The notes under the pieces: model-generated
Seen by the model: only the letters and a program-made list of their open reading frames with translations
Database searches by the model: none
Told to the model about the DNA's origin: nothing
Assembly: GCF_020833685.1 (NCBI RefSeq)
Contig: NZ_JACKZY010000001.1
Coordinates: forward strand, 1,252,578 to 1,316,577
Direction of reading: 5' to 3'
From: Nitratireductor sp. B36
GTDB lineage: Bacteria > Pseudomonadota > Alphaproteobacteria > Rhizobiales > Rhizobiaceae
Length of the DNA stretch: 64,000 nucleotides
Made by a program: the position numbers and the translations under genes
Part shown: piece after piece, positions 48,200-58,464 of the stretch
Numbering within the stretch: position 1 is the stretch's first letter
Layout: the number at the start of each line of letters is the position of its first letter

Positions 48200-48271
48200 C
48201 TAGGCACGCTTCGCCATTGCATTCCAAGCCCGCACGCGGCATTCCTTTGCGATCATCAAGGGAGAAGTTTC

Positions 48272-49078
48272 ATGGGCAAATCGGTCATCCTCGTCGGCTG
48301 CGGCAATATGGGTTATGCCATGCTGAAGGGCTGGATCGCCGCGGGCAAGCTGGCCTCGAAGGACGCAACCGTGGTGGAACCGAATGAGGGTCTGCGCGCC
48401 CGCGCTGCGGCCCTGGGTGTAACCGTTGCCGAAAGCGTGGATGAACTTGACGCAGGTGCCGACATGATCGTGTTCGCCGTCAAGCCGCAGGTCATCCGCG
48501 ATGTCGCCCCGGCCTATGCCCGATTTACCGACAAGGCCACATTCGTCAGCGTTCTTGCCGGCACTGGCACGGCCACATTCGAGGAAATTCTCGGCCGCCA
48601 TGCCGCGGTCATGCGCTGCATGCCCAACACGCCGGCCGCCATCGGCAAGGGCATGATGGTGCTCTTCTCCAACCGCAATGTGACCGGCGAGGCAAAAGCC
48701 TTCGCCGAGGAACTGCTGGCCACCAGCGGTGCTGTCACCACCATCGACAATGAAGAGCTGATGGACGCCGTCACCGCCGTTTCCGGCTCCGGCCCGGCCT
48801 ACATCTTCCACTTCATCGAGTGCCTGACGGCTGCCGGCGAGAAGGCCGGCCTGCCGAAGGAAACCGCGAAGCTTCTCGCCATGCAGACGGTCTACGGCGC
48901 GGCCTGCTTGGCCAAAGAAAGCAATGACGAGCCCGGCAAGCTGCGTGAACAGGTGACAAGCCCCAACGGCACCACCGCCGCCGCACTCTCCGTTTTCATG
49001 GATGAAAACCGGCTGCTTGATCTTGTGAGCGAGGCCGTCGACGCTGCGAAAAAGCGCTCCATCGAACTGGGGAAGTAG
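48272..49078 (+). CDS. proC: Pyrroline-5-carboxylate reductase
   Basis: This 268-residue enzyme makes the last step of proline synthesis, reducing pyrroline-5-carboxylate with NADPH. The Rossmann motif VILVGCGNMGYAMLKGW is at residues 5-21, FAVKPQVIRDV near residue 70, and the family signature AVSGSGPAYIFHFIECL, followed by EQVTSPNGTTAAAL. ATG 48272 follows AAGGGAGAAG. It is a single gene; the palindromic element lies 72 bp upstream and may have displaced or now contribute part of its leader. Confidence 0.97.
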   Translation: MGKSVILVGCGNMGYAMLKGWIAAGKLASKDATVVEPNEGLRARAAALGVTVAESVDELDAGADMIVFAVKPQVIRDVAPAYARFTDKATFVSVLAGTGTATFEEILGRHAAVMRCMPNTPAAIGKGMMVLFSNRNVTGEAKAFAEELLATSGAVTTIDNEELMDAVTAVSGSGPAYIFHFIECLTAAGEKAGLPKETAKLLAMQTVYGAACLAKESNDEPGKLREQVTSPNGTTAAALSVFMDENRLLDLVSEAVDAAKKRSIELGK

Positions 49079-49091
49079 AGGATCGGCGCAG

Positions 49092-49218
49092 GCCCCTCAT
49101 CCGCCTGCCGGCACCTTCTCCCCGCCAGCGGGGAGAAGGAAGAAAATCGGAAAGGGAAGCGCCAGCTTCAAGTCCCCAAAGCACCGCCTCCCCTTCTCCC
49201 CGCAAACGGGGAGAAGGG
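49092..49218. repeat. RIME-like palindromic repeats downstream of proC
   Basis: Here CCTTCTCCCCGCCAGCGGGG-type stems occur twice (about 49110-49139 and 49191-49218). The first is preceded by CCCCTCATCCGCCTGCCGGC, which reappears inverted at 49285-49304 and 49570-49589. This composition is typical of rhizobial intergenic mosaic elements. The first stem may also terminate proC. Confidence 0.75.
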
Positions 49219-49465
49219 GACATTAAAGGTGACACGCCTTCCGGTTAAGACGCGCTTCCTTCTCCCCGCCTGCGGGGAGAAGGTGCCGGCAGGCGGATGA
49301 GGGGCGAGCGCCCCACGCCATCACCCTTCGCCAAACACCATCGCATCCTGCCGCGACCTGAGCGCCACCAGCCGCGAAGCCGCGTCGGGCGCAACATTCG
49401 CATAGGTCAGAAGCGCGCCCTTTTTCACCGGGAGGTCACCGTGCCCCCTCCAAGCAACCCGCATG
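49181..49465 (-). pseudogene. Duplicated 3' end of the SAF oxidoreductase gene (copy A)
   Basis: This 285-bp unit is a direct tandem copy of 49466-49750. Over 49226-49424 only three bases differ from 49511-49709. It includes the last roughly 45 codons of the oxidoreductase on the minus strand (stop near 49321, tail DAMVFGEG) plus the repeat stem that follows the gene. A one-base deletion near 49432 breaks the frame and the sequence then ends at the unit border, so no protein is expected. Confidence 0.85.
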
Positions 49466-49750
49466 GCGCCGCCTCGCCTTCTCATCTCAAACGAGAGGAA
49501 GGGAACATGGAAGGTGACACGCCTTCCGGTTACGACGCGCTTCCTTCTCCCCGCCTGCGGGGAGAAGGTGCCGGCAGGCGGATGAGGGGCGAGCGCCCCA
49601 CGCCATCACCCTTCGCCGAACACCATCGCATCCTGCCGCGACCTGAGCGCCACCAGCCGCGAAGCCGCGTCGGGCGCAACATTCGCATAGGTCAGAAGCG
49701 CGCCCTTCTTCACCGGGGCCGTCACCGTGCCGCCCTCAAGGAGCCCGCAT
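49466..49750. repeat. Tandem duplication unit, copy B (contains the real gene end)
   Basis: This is the second 285-bp unit of the direct duplication. Its right part is the intact 3' end of the oxidoreductase gene. The offset is 285 bp through the shared core, becoming 286 after the one-base deletion in copy A. The two copies are nearly identical in the core but diverge markedly at both borders. Confidence 0.85.
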
Positions 49751-50925
49751 GGCACGGCCTTCGCCGTGCGCGCCTCTTCCGCTGTCATGATCCACGAGCG
49801 GTAGGAATATTCGCCGATGGCGTCGAGCCGGTCGCCGGGGGCGAGATCCTTCTTGGCCACCGCGCAGACTTCCGCGACCGGCCTATCGAGCGGCACCATG
49901 TCCGCCTTCCCATAAAGCACGGCGCGGGCGCAGGTGAGCGGCACTTCCAGCGAGGTCAGGTGATAGGGCCGGAAGAAGGTGTAATACGGCCCCTCGCCGA
50001 GCTTCAGATCGTTCATGCGCTCGCGCAGGCGCGGATGATCCATCTCCGCCACCACGAACACGCCGGGCGCGACACCCTTGCCAACTGTGAAATCGACACA
50101 GCCCTTCTTCGAGAGCACGCCGCCATCGGCAATCGGGCAGAGAACGCTTGAAAGCTCCTCGCGGCTTGCCGCCGGGCCATGCATGCCCGGCCTGTCCGGC
50201 ACGAGGCCCGTGGCATTGGCGATGGCCGCCATCTCCACCATGGTCTTGGAACCGTCGACGAACTCGACCAGCATGCGCACATTCATGTTGCGCCGTTCCG
50301 CTTCCTCGGCATAGTCGTCCGGCACGGCATCCACATTGAGCGGGTTGTTCTTGCCCTTGCCGGCGGCAACGATGTCATGCCCCATGGCCGAGACGAACTC
50401 GATCAGCTCCATGCAGGAAGACGGCTCGTCGCCCGCGCCCAGCGAATAGGTCACGCCCAGCCGCGCCGCCTCACGCTTAAGATAAGCGCCGATGGTCACG
50501 TCGGCCTCGACATTCATCATGACGAGATGCTTGCCGGCCTCCATCGCCGAAAGCCCGATCTCCGCGCCCACCGCCGGCTTGCCGGTGGCGTCGATCACCA
50601 CGTCCACCAGATCGTTCTGCGCCACCATCAGAGAATCGCCGCAAAGCGCTGTCTTGCCGGCGCGGATCGCATCGGCGATCGCGCCAGACGTCGTCGCCTC
50701 GACAGCGCTTTCGGCAGCACGTCCGGCAATCTCGATGGCCCTTGCCGCGCGTTCAGGCCGCGTGTCGGCGATTGCCGCCACCTCGATGCCCTTCATGCGC
50801 GCCACCTGCGTGACGATGTCGGTGCCCATCTCGCCGCAGCCGATCAGGCCGATACGCACTGGCCGACCGTCATCCGCCCGCTGTTCCAGATCGCGCGCAA
50901 GGCCGGTAAGCGCCACATTCGTCAT
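49606..50925 (-). CDS. NAD(P)-dependent oxidoreductase with C-terminal SAF domain
   Basis: The 439-residue protein has a homoserine-dehydrogenase-like Rossmann start (RIGLIGCGEMGTDIVTQVARMKGIEVAAIADTRPERA), a VVIDATGKPAVGAEIGLSAMEAGKHLVMMNVEAD segment, and a C-terminal SAF-type domain (about residues 345-425; AVAKKDLAPGDRLDAIGEYSYRSW). Relatives occur in sugar-acid and polyol pathways, but I cannot name the substrate. ATG 50925 follows AGGAGGAG. The last 45 codons also exist as a duplicated fragment downstream. An Lrp-type regulator gene lies just upstream on the same strand, 53 bp away. Confidence 0.85.
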   Translation of the reverse strand: MTNVALTGLARDLEQRADDGRPVRIGLIGCGEMGTDIVTQVARMKGIEVAAIADTRPERAARAIEIAGRAAESAVEATTSGAIADAIRAGKTALCGDSLMVAQNDLVDVVIDATGKPAVGAEIGLSAMEAGKHLVMMNVEADVTIGAYLKREAARLGVTYSLGAGDEPSSCMELIEFVSAMGHDIVAAGKGKNNPLNVDAVPDDYAEEAERRNMNVRMLVEFVDGSKTMVEMAAIANATGLVPDRPGMHGPAASREELSSVLCPIADGGVLSKKGCVDFTVGKGVAPGVFVVAEMDHPRLRERMNDLKLGEGPYYTFFRPYHLTSLEVPLTCARAVLYGKADMVPLDRPVAEVCAVAKKDLAPGDRLDAIGEYSYRSWIMTAEEARTAKAVPCGLLEGGTVTAPVKKGALLTYANVAPDAASRLVALRSRQDAMVFGEG

Positions 50926-50977
50926 TCGAACTCCTCCTCATTTGGCGCCCGAAAGGGAAGTAACCGAACGCCGATTG

Positions 50978-51457
50978 TCAATTGGCCTTAAGCTGCACCG
51001 GAACAGGACTGTTCTTCTTGATATCTTTCAGAACGAGGTTGGTGCGCACATTGGCGATACCCGGCAGGCGGAACAGAAAATCTTCGAGAAACCGGTTATA
51101 GGCCGCCAGGTCCCGGCACACGACGCGCAGATGATAATCCGCCTCTCCCGTGGTGGAGTAGCAGTCGAGCACTTCGGGCCGCCGCCGCGTCTCGGCGATG
51201 AACGTGTCCACATGCCGGTGATCATGCCGCGTCAGCGACACATGCACGATGGCCTGAAAACCGAGCCCCGCCTTCTCCACGTCCAGCAGAGCCGCATATT
51301 GCGTGATCAGCCCCGCTTCCTCCAGCGCCTTCACCCGCCGCCAGCAGGCCGAAGCCGACATGCCGGCCCGCTCCGCCAGCTCCTGGTTCGAGAGCCGGCA
51401 ATTGGCCTGAAGCGCATCCAGAAGCTTCCTGTCCTGCTCACTCAGCTTTTCGGGCAT
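50978..51457 (-). CDS. Lrp/AsnC family transcriptional regulator
   Basis: This 159-residue regulator has an N-terminal helix-turn-helix (LSEQDRKLLDALQANCRLSNQELAERAGMSASACWRRVKALEEAGLI, residues 5-51) and a C-terminal RAM ligand-binding domain with GEADYHLRVVCRDL. Lrp-type proteins form octamers that sense amino acids. It is transcribed away from the indolepyruvate oxidoreductase gene over a 142-bp shared region, so control of aromatic or branched amino-acid breakdown is likely. That region holds several AGAATTCT/GAATTATC-like AT-rich elements. ATG 51457 is preferred over an in-frame start 12 codons earlier because that would extend into the likely operator. Confidence 0.92.
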   Translation of the reverse strand: MPEKLSEQDRKLLDALQANCRLSNQELAERAGMSASACWRRVKALEEAGLITQYAALLDVEKAGLGFQAIVHVSLTRHDHRHVDTFIAETRRRPEVLDCYSTTGEADYHLRVVCRDLAAYNRFLEDFLFRLPGIANVRTNLVLKDIKKNSPVPVQLKAN

Positions 51458-51599
51458 AGGTCCAATTCCTGAAAAATTCTCCGGCACGACCATCTATATC
51501 GGATAATTCTTTCAGAAACCAAACTCCAATCGCCAAATCTGGCAGGAAATTCCACCCCTGCCGGTTTAGAATTCTTCCAGTCTGCACCGGAGGAATTGC

Positions 51600-54500
51600 A
51601 TGACCGTCCAACCCAAGGCCGGCGAACTCGCACGCTATCAGCTCGAGGACCGCTACACCCAGGAGAAGGGCCGCGTCTTCATGACCGGCACGCAGGCGCT
51701 CGTGCGCGCCGTGCTCGATCAGGCGCGCCGCGACCGCGCGAGCGGCCTCAACACGGCAGGCTTCATCTCCGGTTATCGCGGATCGCCGCTGGGCGCGCTC
51801 GACCTGGAATTATGGAAGGCGAAGGACCGGCTCGACGCCGCCCGCATCGAATTCCTCCCCGCCGTCAACGAAGATCTCGCCGCCACCGCCGTGCTCGGCA
51901 GCCAGCAGGTGGAGACCAATCCGAAGCGCGAGGTCGAGGGCGTTTTCGGCCTCTGGTATGGCAAGGGCCCCGGCGTCGACCGCTCGGGCGATGCGCTGAA
52001 GCATGGCAACGCCTATGGCTCCTCGCCCCATGGCGGCGTGCTGGTGGTTGCCGGCGACGATCACGGCTGCGTCTCCTCCTCCATGCCGCACCAGTCGGAC
52101 GTCGCCTTCATGGCGTGGTTCATGCCGACGCTCAATCCCGCCAGCGTGTCGGAGTATCTGGCCTTCGCAGAATATGGCTACGCCCTGTCGCGCTTCTCGG
52201 GCATGTGGGTCGGCTTCAAGGCCATCTCGGAAACGGTGGAATCGGCAGCCTCCGTCGACATCCCACTCCCCCGCAAATTCGAGACGCCCGATTTCACCCC
52301 GCCACCCGGCGGGCTCCACTATCGCTGGCCGGACCTTCCCGGCCCGCAGATCGAGGAGCGCATGGAGGCGAAGAAGCACGCGGTGCTGGCGTTTGCCGAA
52401 GCCAATCCCATCGACCGGCACATCTATGATGTGAAGGATGCCCGTTTCGGCATCGTCACCACCGGCAAGGCCCATCTCGACCTCATGGAGGCGCTGCGTC
52501 TTCTGGGCGTCGGCGAAGCCGAATGCCGGCAGCTCGGCATCGACATCTACAAGGTCGGCATGGTGTGGCCGCTCGCCCGCCGCGCAGCACTCGACTTCGT
52601 GAAAGACAAAGAAGAAGTCCTCGTCATCGAGGAAAAACGCGGCATCGTCGAAAGCCAGTTCAAGGAATATTTCTACGACTGGCCGGGCCACAAGCCGCAC
52701 GCCATGGTGGGCAAGCGCGACGAGGCTGGCGAACGCCTCGTTCCGTGGACCGGCGAGCTCTCGCCGCGCCTCCTACTCCCCATCGTGGCAAAACGGCTTG
52801 AAGGCATCTTTCCCGACAGCGGTTTTGTGGAGCGCGCTGAAAAGATCCTCGACACACCGGCCATCGCCCTACAGGTGGAAGGTGCGACCCGCACGCCCTA
52901 TTTCTGCTCCGGCTGCCCGCACAACACCTCCACCAAGGTACCGGAAGGCTCGCAGGCGCTGGCGGGCATTGGCTGCCATTTCATGGCAAGCTGGATGGAC
53001 CGCGAAACCACCTCACTCATCCAGATGGGTGGCGAGGGTGTGAACTGGGCGGCCTCCTCGCTCTTTACGGGCAAGGACCACGTCTTCCAGAATCTCGGCG
53101 AAGGCACCTGGTATCACTCCGGCTCCATGGCGGTCAGGCAGGCGATTGCCGCAAAGGCCAACATCACCTTCAAGATCCTCTACAACGACGCCGTCGCCAT
53201 GACCGGCGGCCAGCCGGTGGACGGCCCCGTCAGCGTTCAGGCCATTGCGCATTCCTCGCGCGCCGAGGGCGTTGAACGCATCGCGCTCGTCTCCGACACA
53301 CCGGACAAATTCCAGCCCGGCGAGCTGCCCGCCGGCACCACCATCCATCACCGCCGCGAGATGGATGCCGTCCAGCGTGAGCTGCGCGAGGTGAAGGGTG
53401 TTTCGGTCCTCATCTACGAACAGACCTGCGCAACCGAAAAGCGCCGCCGCCGCAAGCGCGGCCAGATGGAAGACCCGAAGAAATTCGTCGTCATCAACGA
53501 CCTCGTCTGCGAGGGCTGTGGCGACTGTTCGGTGGAGTCCAACTGCCTCTCCGTCGAGCCGTTCGAAACCGAGTTCGGCACCAAGCGCAAGATCAACCAG
53601 TCGTCCTGCAACAAGGACTTCTCCTGCGTGAACGGCTTCTGCCCGAGCTTCGTCACCATCGAAGGCGCAACCCGCAAAAAGCGCTCCGGCATGGAGATCG
53701 ACCTGACGCGGCTTGCCGCCGACCTCCCCGATCCCGAGCTTCCGGCGCTCGACACACCCTTCGACCTGATGATCACCGGCGTCGGCGGCACCGGCGTCGT
53801 CACCGTCGGCGCGCTCATCACCATGGCCGCGCATCTGGAGGGACGCGGTTCGAGCGTCCTTGATTTCACCGGCTTTGCGCAGAAATTCGGGCCGGTGCTC
53901 TCCTATGTCCGGCTGGCATCCTCTCCCGACGATATCCATCAGGTCCGCATCGACCAAGGTGCAGCGGATGCCCTGATCGGCTGCGACATCGTCGTCTCGT
54001 CCTCGCCCAAGGCGTCAGCCAGCTACCGCCCCGGCATGCGCGCGGTGGTGAACCTTGCCAAGATGCCCACCGGCGATATCGTGCGCAAGCGTGATGCGAG
54101 CCTTCGCGTCGACCAGCGGCTTGCCGCCATTGAAGGCGTGACGGGCAAGGATGCACTTGCGGCCATGGACGCCAACCGCCTTTCTGAAACGCTCATGGGC
54201 GACACGGTGTTCGCCAATGTCATGATGCTCGGTTTCGCCTGGCAGAAGGGCCTCGTGCCCGTCTCGCTCAACGCGCTTACCCAGGCCATCGTGCTGAACG
54301 GCGTCGCCATCGAGAAGAACCACCGCGCCTTCCTCATTGGCCGTCTGGCGGCGGAAAAGCCCGACGCTCTGAAGGGCCTGCTCGACCCGAAGCCGCGGAA
54401 CGACGGAACGCTTGATGAGATCATCACCCGCCGCGAGGCCTTTCTGACCGACTATCAGAACACGGCCTACGCCGCGCGCTACCGCCGTCTGGTGGATCGC

Positions 54501-55019
54501 GTGCGTGCCGCCGAAGCCCTGCTGGGCAATGATGCCGTCAGCCGGGCCGTTGCCCGCTCGCTCTTCAAACTGATGGCCTACAAGGATGAATACGAGGTCG
54601 CCCGCCTTCACACTGAAACAGGTTTTTCTGCCCGCATCGCAGACGAGTTCGAAGGCGACTATCGCATCGTCCATCATCTCGCCCCGCCATTCCTTGCTTC
54701 CGGAAAAGATGCGCGCGGCCGTCCGCTCAAGCGTGAGTTCGGTCCGTGGGTGCGCCTGCCGTTCCGCATGCTCGCCCGCATGAAGCGCCTGCGCGGCACC
54801 ATCTTCGATCCTTTCGGCTACACCGCCGAACGACGCATGGAGCGCGAGTTGATCGATTGGTACGAAGCGCATGTCGAGAAAGTGCTTGCGCAGCTCGACG
54901 CCGGCAATGCCGAAACGCTTGCCGAAACCCTGGCGCTGCCCATGCAGATCCGAGGCTACGGCCCGGTGAAGGAAGAAGCAGCCAAGCGCATCCGTGCCGA
55001 GATGGATGCGCGTCTTTAG
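51600..55019 (+). CDS. Indolepyruvate ferredoxin oxidoreductase (fused IorA-IorB type)
   Basis: This 1139-residue fused enzyme oxidatively decarboxylates aryl pyruvates to aryl-acetyl-CoA with thiamine diphosphate and Fe-S clusters, passing electrons to ferredoxin or similar. Domains in order: pyrimidine-binding transketolase-like domain (about 20-260), a linker, TPP-binding domain with FCSGCPHNTS (about 435) and GIGCHFMASWM; an Fe-S cysteine region near 635-680 (VCEGCGDCSVESNC, CNKDFSCVNGFCPSF); then the gamma-type domain GVGGTGVVTVGALITMAAHLEG near 725. ATG 51600 follows CCGGAGGAATTGC. It is divergent from an Lrp regulator. It probably works in degradation of Phe, Tyr, Trp or branched acids after transamination. 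Confidence 0.95.
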   Translation: MTVQPKAGELARYQLEDRYTQEKGRVFMTGTQALVRAVLDQARRDRASGLNTAGFISGYRGSPLGALDLELWKAKDRLDAARIEFLPAVNEDLAATAVLGSQQVETNPKREVEGVFGLWYGKGPGVDRSGDALKHGNAYGSSPHGGVLVVAGDDHGCVSSSMPHQSDVAFMAWFMPTLNPASVSEYLAFAEYGYALSRFSGMWVGFKAISETVESAASVDIPLPRKFETPDFTPPPGGLHYRWPDLPGPQIEERMEAKKHAVLAFAEANPIDRHIYDVKDARFGIVTTGKAHLDLMEALRLLGVGEAECRQLGIDIYKVGMVWPLARRAALDFVKDKEEVLVIEEKRGIVESQFKEYFYDWPGHKPHAMVGKRDEAGERLVPWTGELSPRLLLPIVAKRLEGIFPDSGFVERAEKILDTPAIALQVEGATRTPYFCSGCPHNTSTKVPEGSQALAGIGCHFMASWMDRETTSLIQMGGEGVNWAASSLFTGKDHVFQNLGEGTWYHSGSMAVRQAIAAKANITFKILYNDAVAMTGGQPVDGPVSVQAIAHSSRAEGVERIALVSDTPDKFQPGELPAGTTIHHRREMDAVQRELREVKGVSVLIYEQTCATEKRRRRKRGQMEDPKKFVVINDLVCEGCGDCSVESNCLSVEPFETEFGTKRKINQSSCNKDFSCVNGFCPSFVTIEGATRKKRSGMEIDLTRLAADLPDPELPALDTPFDLMITGVGGTGVVTVGALITMAAHLEGRGSSVLDFTGFAQKFGPVLSYVRLASSPDDIHQVRIDQGAADALIGCDIVVSSSPKASASYRPGMRAVVNLAKMPTGDIVRKRDASLRVDQRLAAIEGVTGKDALAAMDANRLSETLMGDTVFANVMMLGFAWQKGLVPVSLNALTQAIVLNGVAIEKNHRAFLIGRLAAEKPDALKGLLDPKPRNDGTLDEIITRREAFLTDYQNTAYAARYRRLVDRVRAAEALLGNDAVSRAVARSLFKLMAYKDEYEVARLHTETGFSARIADEFEGDYRIVHHLAPPFLASGKDARGRPLKREFGPWVRLPFRMLARMKRLRGTIFDPFGYTAERRMERELIDWYEAHVEKVLAQLDAGNAETLAETLALPMQIRGYGPVKEEAAKRIRAEMDARL

Positions 55020-55414
55020 GCACGCCTGAAGATCGCCCCACCCCGCTCCTTCGTCATCCTCGGGCCCGACCCGAGGATCCATGCCAGAACGCCGAAGACA
55101 AAGCCCAGCCTCTCAAAGAATGCGCGTCATTTTCCACGCCGGTGCAGGCGCCACCGCAACGGCACGGATCCTATGGTCAAGCCATAGGATGACTAGGGAG
55201 ACAACGGATGCTTTCCATGGCATCCGAGGAGCCCGGCGCAAACGCTCATGAAACGCGCTTTGCACCCGGTTTTCCCACTTCGCGCGAACTTCCCATAAGG
55301 CTCTGATATAAAACAGTTTCATGAAATCTTTCGACCTTCTTGTCGTCCCATTTGCTTGCTCCGGTCCGCCGACTGTGCAAATAGCATTGGTCGAAGATAT
55401 TCCGAGAGGTCCTC
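55020..55414. other. Intergenic region with two dispersed palindromes
   Basis: This 395-bp gap contains CCTCGGG-CCCGA-CCCGAGG (55058-55076) followed by ATCCATGCC, related to the repeat at 20903. It also contains ATCCTATGG-TCAAG-CCATAGGAT (55168-55190), with the same TCAAG loop as that repeat. The rest is presumably the promoter of the transporter operon. I see no gene in it. Confidence 0.7.
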
Positions 55415-56434
55415 ATGACTGTCATCACCCGCCGTGCGCTTGGCGCACTCGCCCTTTCCGCCGCCGTGGTCGGATTTGCACTACCGTCGCAGGCCGCCGA
55501 CAAGATCAATGTCGGCATTCTGTCGCTCACATCCCATTCGCCCAGCATCATTGCCGAGGCGAAAGGCTATTTCGAAGCGCAGGATCTCGAGGTCGAGTTC
55601 GTCTCGTTCCAGGCCGCGCAACCCATGGCGGTCGCCATCGCATCGGGTGACGTCGATTTCGGCATGACGGCCATTTCCGGTGGCCTGATCAGCCTTGCCG
55701 ACAAGGGCGTGGTCAAGATCATCGGCGGCGCCCTGCAGGAAACGCCGGATGTCGAGGGCCAGAAGATCCTCGCCTCCAAGGCCGCATACGACGCCGGCGT
55801 AAAGACGCCCGCCGACCTGAAAGGCCGCACCTACGGCATTACCACCACCGGCTCCTCCTTCCACTACATGGCGCACAAGATCGCCGACAAGGAAGGTTTC
55901 GACCGTTCGGAAATCCAGGTGAAGCCGTTGCAGAAGGTGCCGGCTGTCATCGCCTCGCTCAAAAGCGGCCAGATCGATGCATGGTCCATCGTGCCGAACA
56001 TTGCCGGCGCGCTCACCAAGGGTCCGGAAGTGGTGGAGATCGGCAAAGTGTCCGATTACATCGACAATTATCAGGTCACCACGGTCTTCACTTCCACGAA
56101 AAACGCGACAGAAAAGAAGGATCTGGTCGAGCGCTTTCTCACCGGCCTTTCCGAGGGCATCAGCGATTACAATGCGGCGCTCGTCGACAAGACCATGAGC
56201 GAGGAAGACACGGCAGCCATCGTCGGGATGATCCACAAATATGTCTATTCCGACCAGCCGCTCGAAAAGGCCGATCCGCGCATCCGCGCCGGCGCGATGC
56301 GTATCAATGAGGGCGCGGCACTCAGCGTCGCAAGTGTCGAGGATCAGCTTGAGTGGTTCAAGTCTGAAGGCCTCGTGCCCGATGGCGTGACGATGGAAAA
56401 GCTGGTCGACACCAGCTTTGTGGAAACCCGCTAA
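55415..56434 (+). CDS. ABC transporter substrate-binding protein (SsuA/TauA/NMT1 type)
   Basis: This is a 339-residue secreted protein. The signal region MTVITRRALGALALSAAVVGFALPSQA has a twin-arginine and cleaves near residue 27. The mature protein begins DKINVGILSLTSHSPSIIAEAKGYFEAQDLEVEF and has IASGDVDFGMTAISGGLISLAD, marks of the NMT1/SsuA fold. Homologues bind sulfonates, pyrimidine precursors, nitrate or phthalate-like acids; the ligand cannot be told here. The ATPase and permease genes follow in order, forming a complete importer. Confidence 0.92.
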   Translation: MTVITRRALGALALSAAVVGFALPSQAADKINVGILSLTSHSPSIIAEAKGYFEAQDLEVEFVSFQAAQPMAVAIASGDVDFGMTAISGGLISLADKGVVKIIGGALQETPDVEGQKILASKAAYDAGVKTPADLKGRTYGITTTGSSFHYMAHKIADKEGFDRSEIQVKPLQKVPAVIASLKSGQIDAWSIVPNIAGALTKGPEVVEIGKVSDYIDNYQVTTVFTSTKNATEKKDLVERFLTGLSEGISDYNAALVDKTMSEEDTAAIVGMIHKYVYSDQPLEKADPRIRAGAMRINEGAALSVASVEDQLEWFKSEGLVPDGVTMEKLVDTSFVETR

Positions 56435-56479
56435 CAATGAAACCGCCCCGGCCCGCCCGGGGCGGCATTCTTTGAGCCG

Positions 56480-57239
<760 letters not shown>

Positions 57240-57250
<11 letters not shown>

Positions 57251-58079
57251 TACCACGCGCGACGTGCCTGCCGCTGGTGTTTCCGAAACAGGCAACCAGC
57301 GCCCCGTTCCATTCCGGGGCGGCGGTTTCGTCCACCGCTCGCTCGGTCCCGTCGCGCCGATTGTCTTTCTCGTCATTCTGGCGATCTGGGAGCTGGGCTC
57401 GCGTTCGGGCTTTATCAGCGCGATTGCCCTGCCAGCCCCTTCCGAGGCGTTCGGTGCGCTGGTCGATCTCTTCCAGACGGGCATGCTGTGGAAACATCTG
57501 GGCGCCAGTCTCTACCGGCTCATTGTCGGCTGGACGCTGGGCAGCCTTCTGGGCATAGCGGTCGGCCTGTTCATTGGCCTCTTCTCCCTTGCCCGCGCCG
57601 GGCTTCTGCCGCTCGTCTCCGCCCTTTTTCCGGTGCCGAAGATCGCGCTTTTACCGCTCTTCATCATCTGGTTCGGCATTGGCGAAGGCTCGAAGGTGGC
57701 GACCATCCTCTTCGGCACGTTCTTCCCCACCGTGATCGCCACCTATGGCGGGGTGGACAATGTCGACCGCAATCTCATCCGCATGGGCCAGTCCTTCGGC
57801 CTTTCGTGGCTGTCCATCGTGCGCAAGATCATCGTGCCGGGCGCGATGCCGGCCATCCTGTCGGGCTTTCGCATCTCGGCTTCGATCGCCATCGTTCTGC
57901 TTGTGGCGGCAGAGATGATCGGCGCTGAATTCGGTGTCGGGGCCTATATCCTGATGGCCGGAGCGCTTTTTGCGCTCGATCAGCTTATTGCCGGTGTGGC
58001 GCTTCTCTCGGTCATCGGCCTCATCATTGCCTGGCTGATCGGCAAGCTTGAAAAGCGACTTCTTTCATGGCGAACCTGA
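57240..58079 (+). CDS. ABC transporter permease (SsuC/TauC type)
   Basis: This 279-residue permease has a 35-residue cytoplasmic lead, then six helices from PIVFLVILAIWELGS. The coupling loop is LIRMGQSFGLSWLSIVRKIIVPGAMPAILSG. PKIALLPLFIIWFGIGEGSK is typical of SsuC-type permeases. ATG 57240 lies inside the ATPase gene end; a longer in-frame extension there would be entirely antiphase to the ATPase and is unlikely. It closes the three-gene operon, about 150 bp before tRNA-Phe. Confidence 0.94.
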
Positions 58080-58129
58080 CGCTTCGCGCGGGTTTTGAAA
58101 AAAGTCCCTGCAAATCGACCGAAGGGCGC

Positions 58130-58157
58130 TTGTCAGCGCAAAATCTCGTGCTATAAC
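58130..58157 (+). promoter_or_regulatory. Candidate sigma70 promoter of tRNA-Phe
   Basis: TTGTCA (58130-58135), a 16-bp spacer and TATAAC (58152-58157) lie about 76 bp before the tRNA 5' end. Both hexamers are good matches. Confidence 0.65.
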
Positions 58158-58233
58158 CCACGCGCTTCCGGCGGAGAACCAACCCCGCCACCGCCCGCAG
58201 AAATCTCTGCCCCGGCGATGCGAAGCAGGGTTT

Positions 58234-58309
<76 letters not shown>

Positions 58310-58464
58310 TTTTCCACTGAACAATCCGTCGATAGCGGCTTCTGGTTCGTGCAGCCACGCGATTTTCGCGCATCTTGTTCTTGCAGTGCGCTTGTTTCCA
58401 TGAATACGGTCCGCGCAGGCACGAACATCCTTGCCGCAACATCATTTTGGATGGAGCTCACTCC

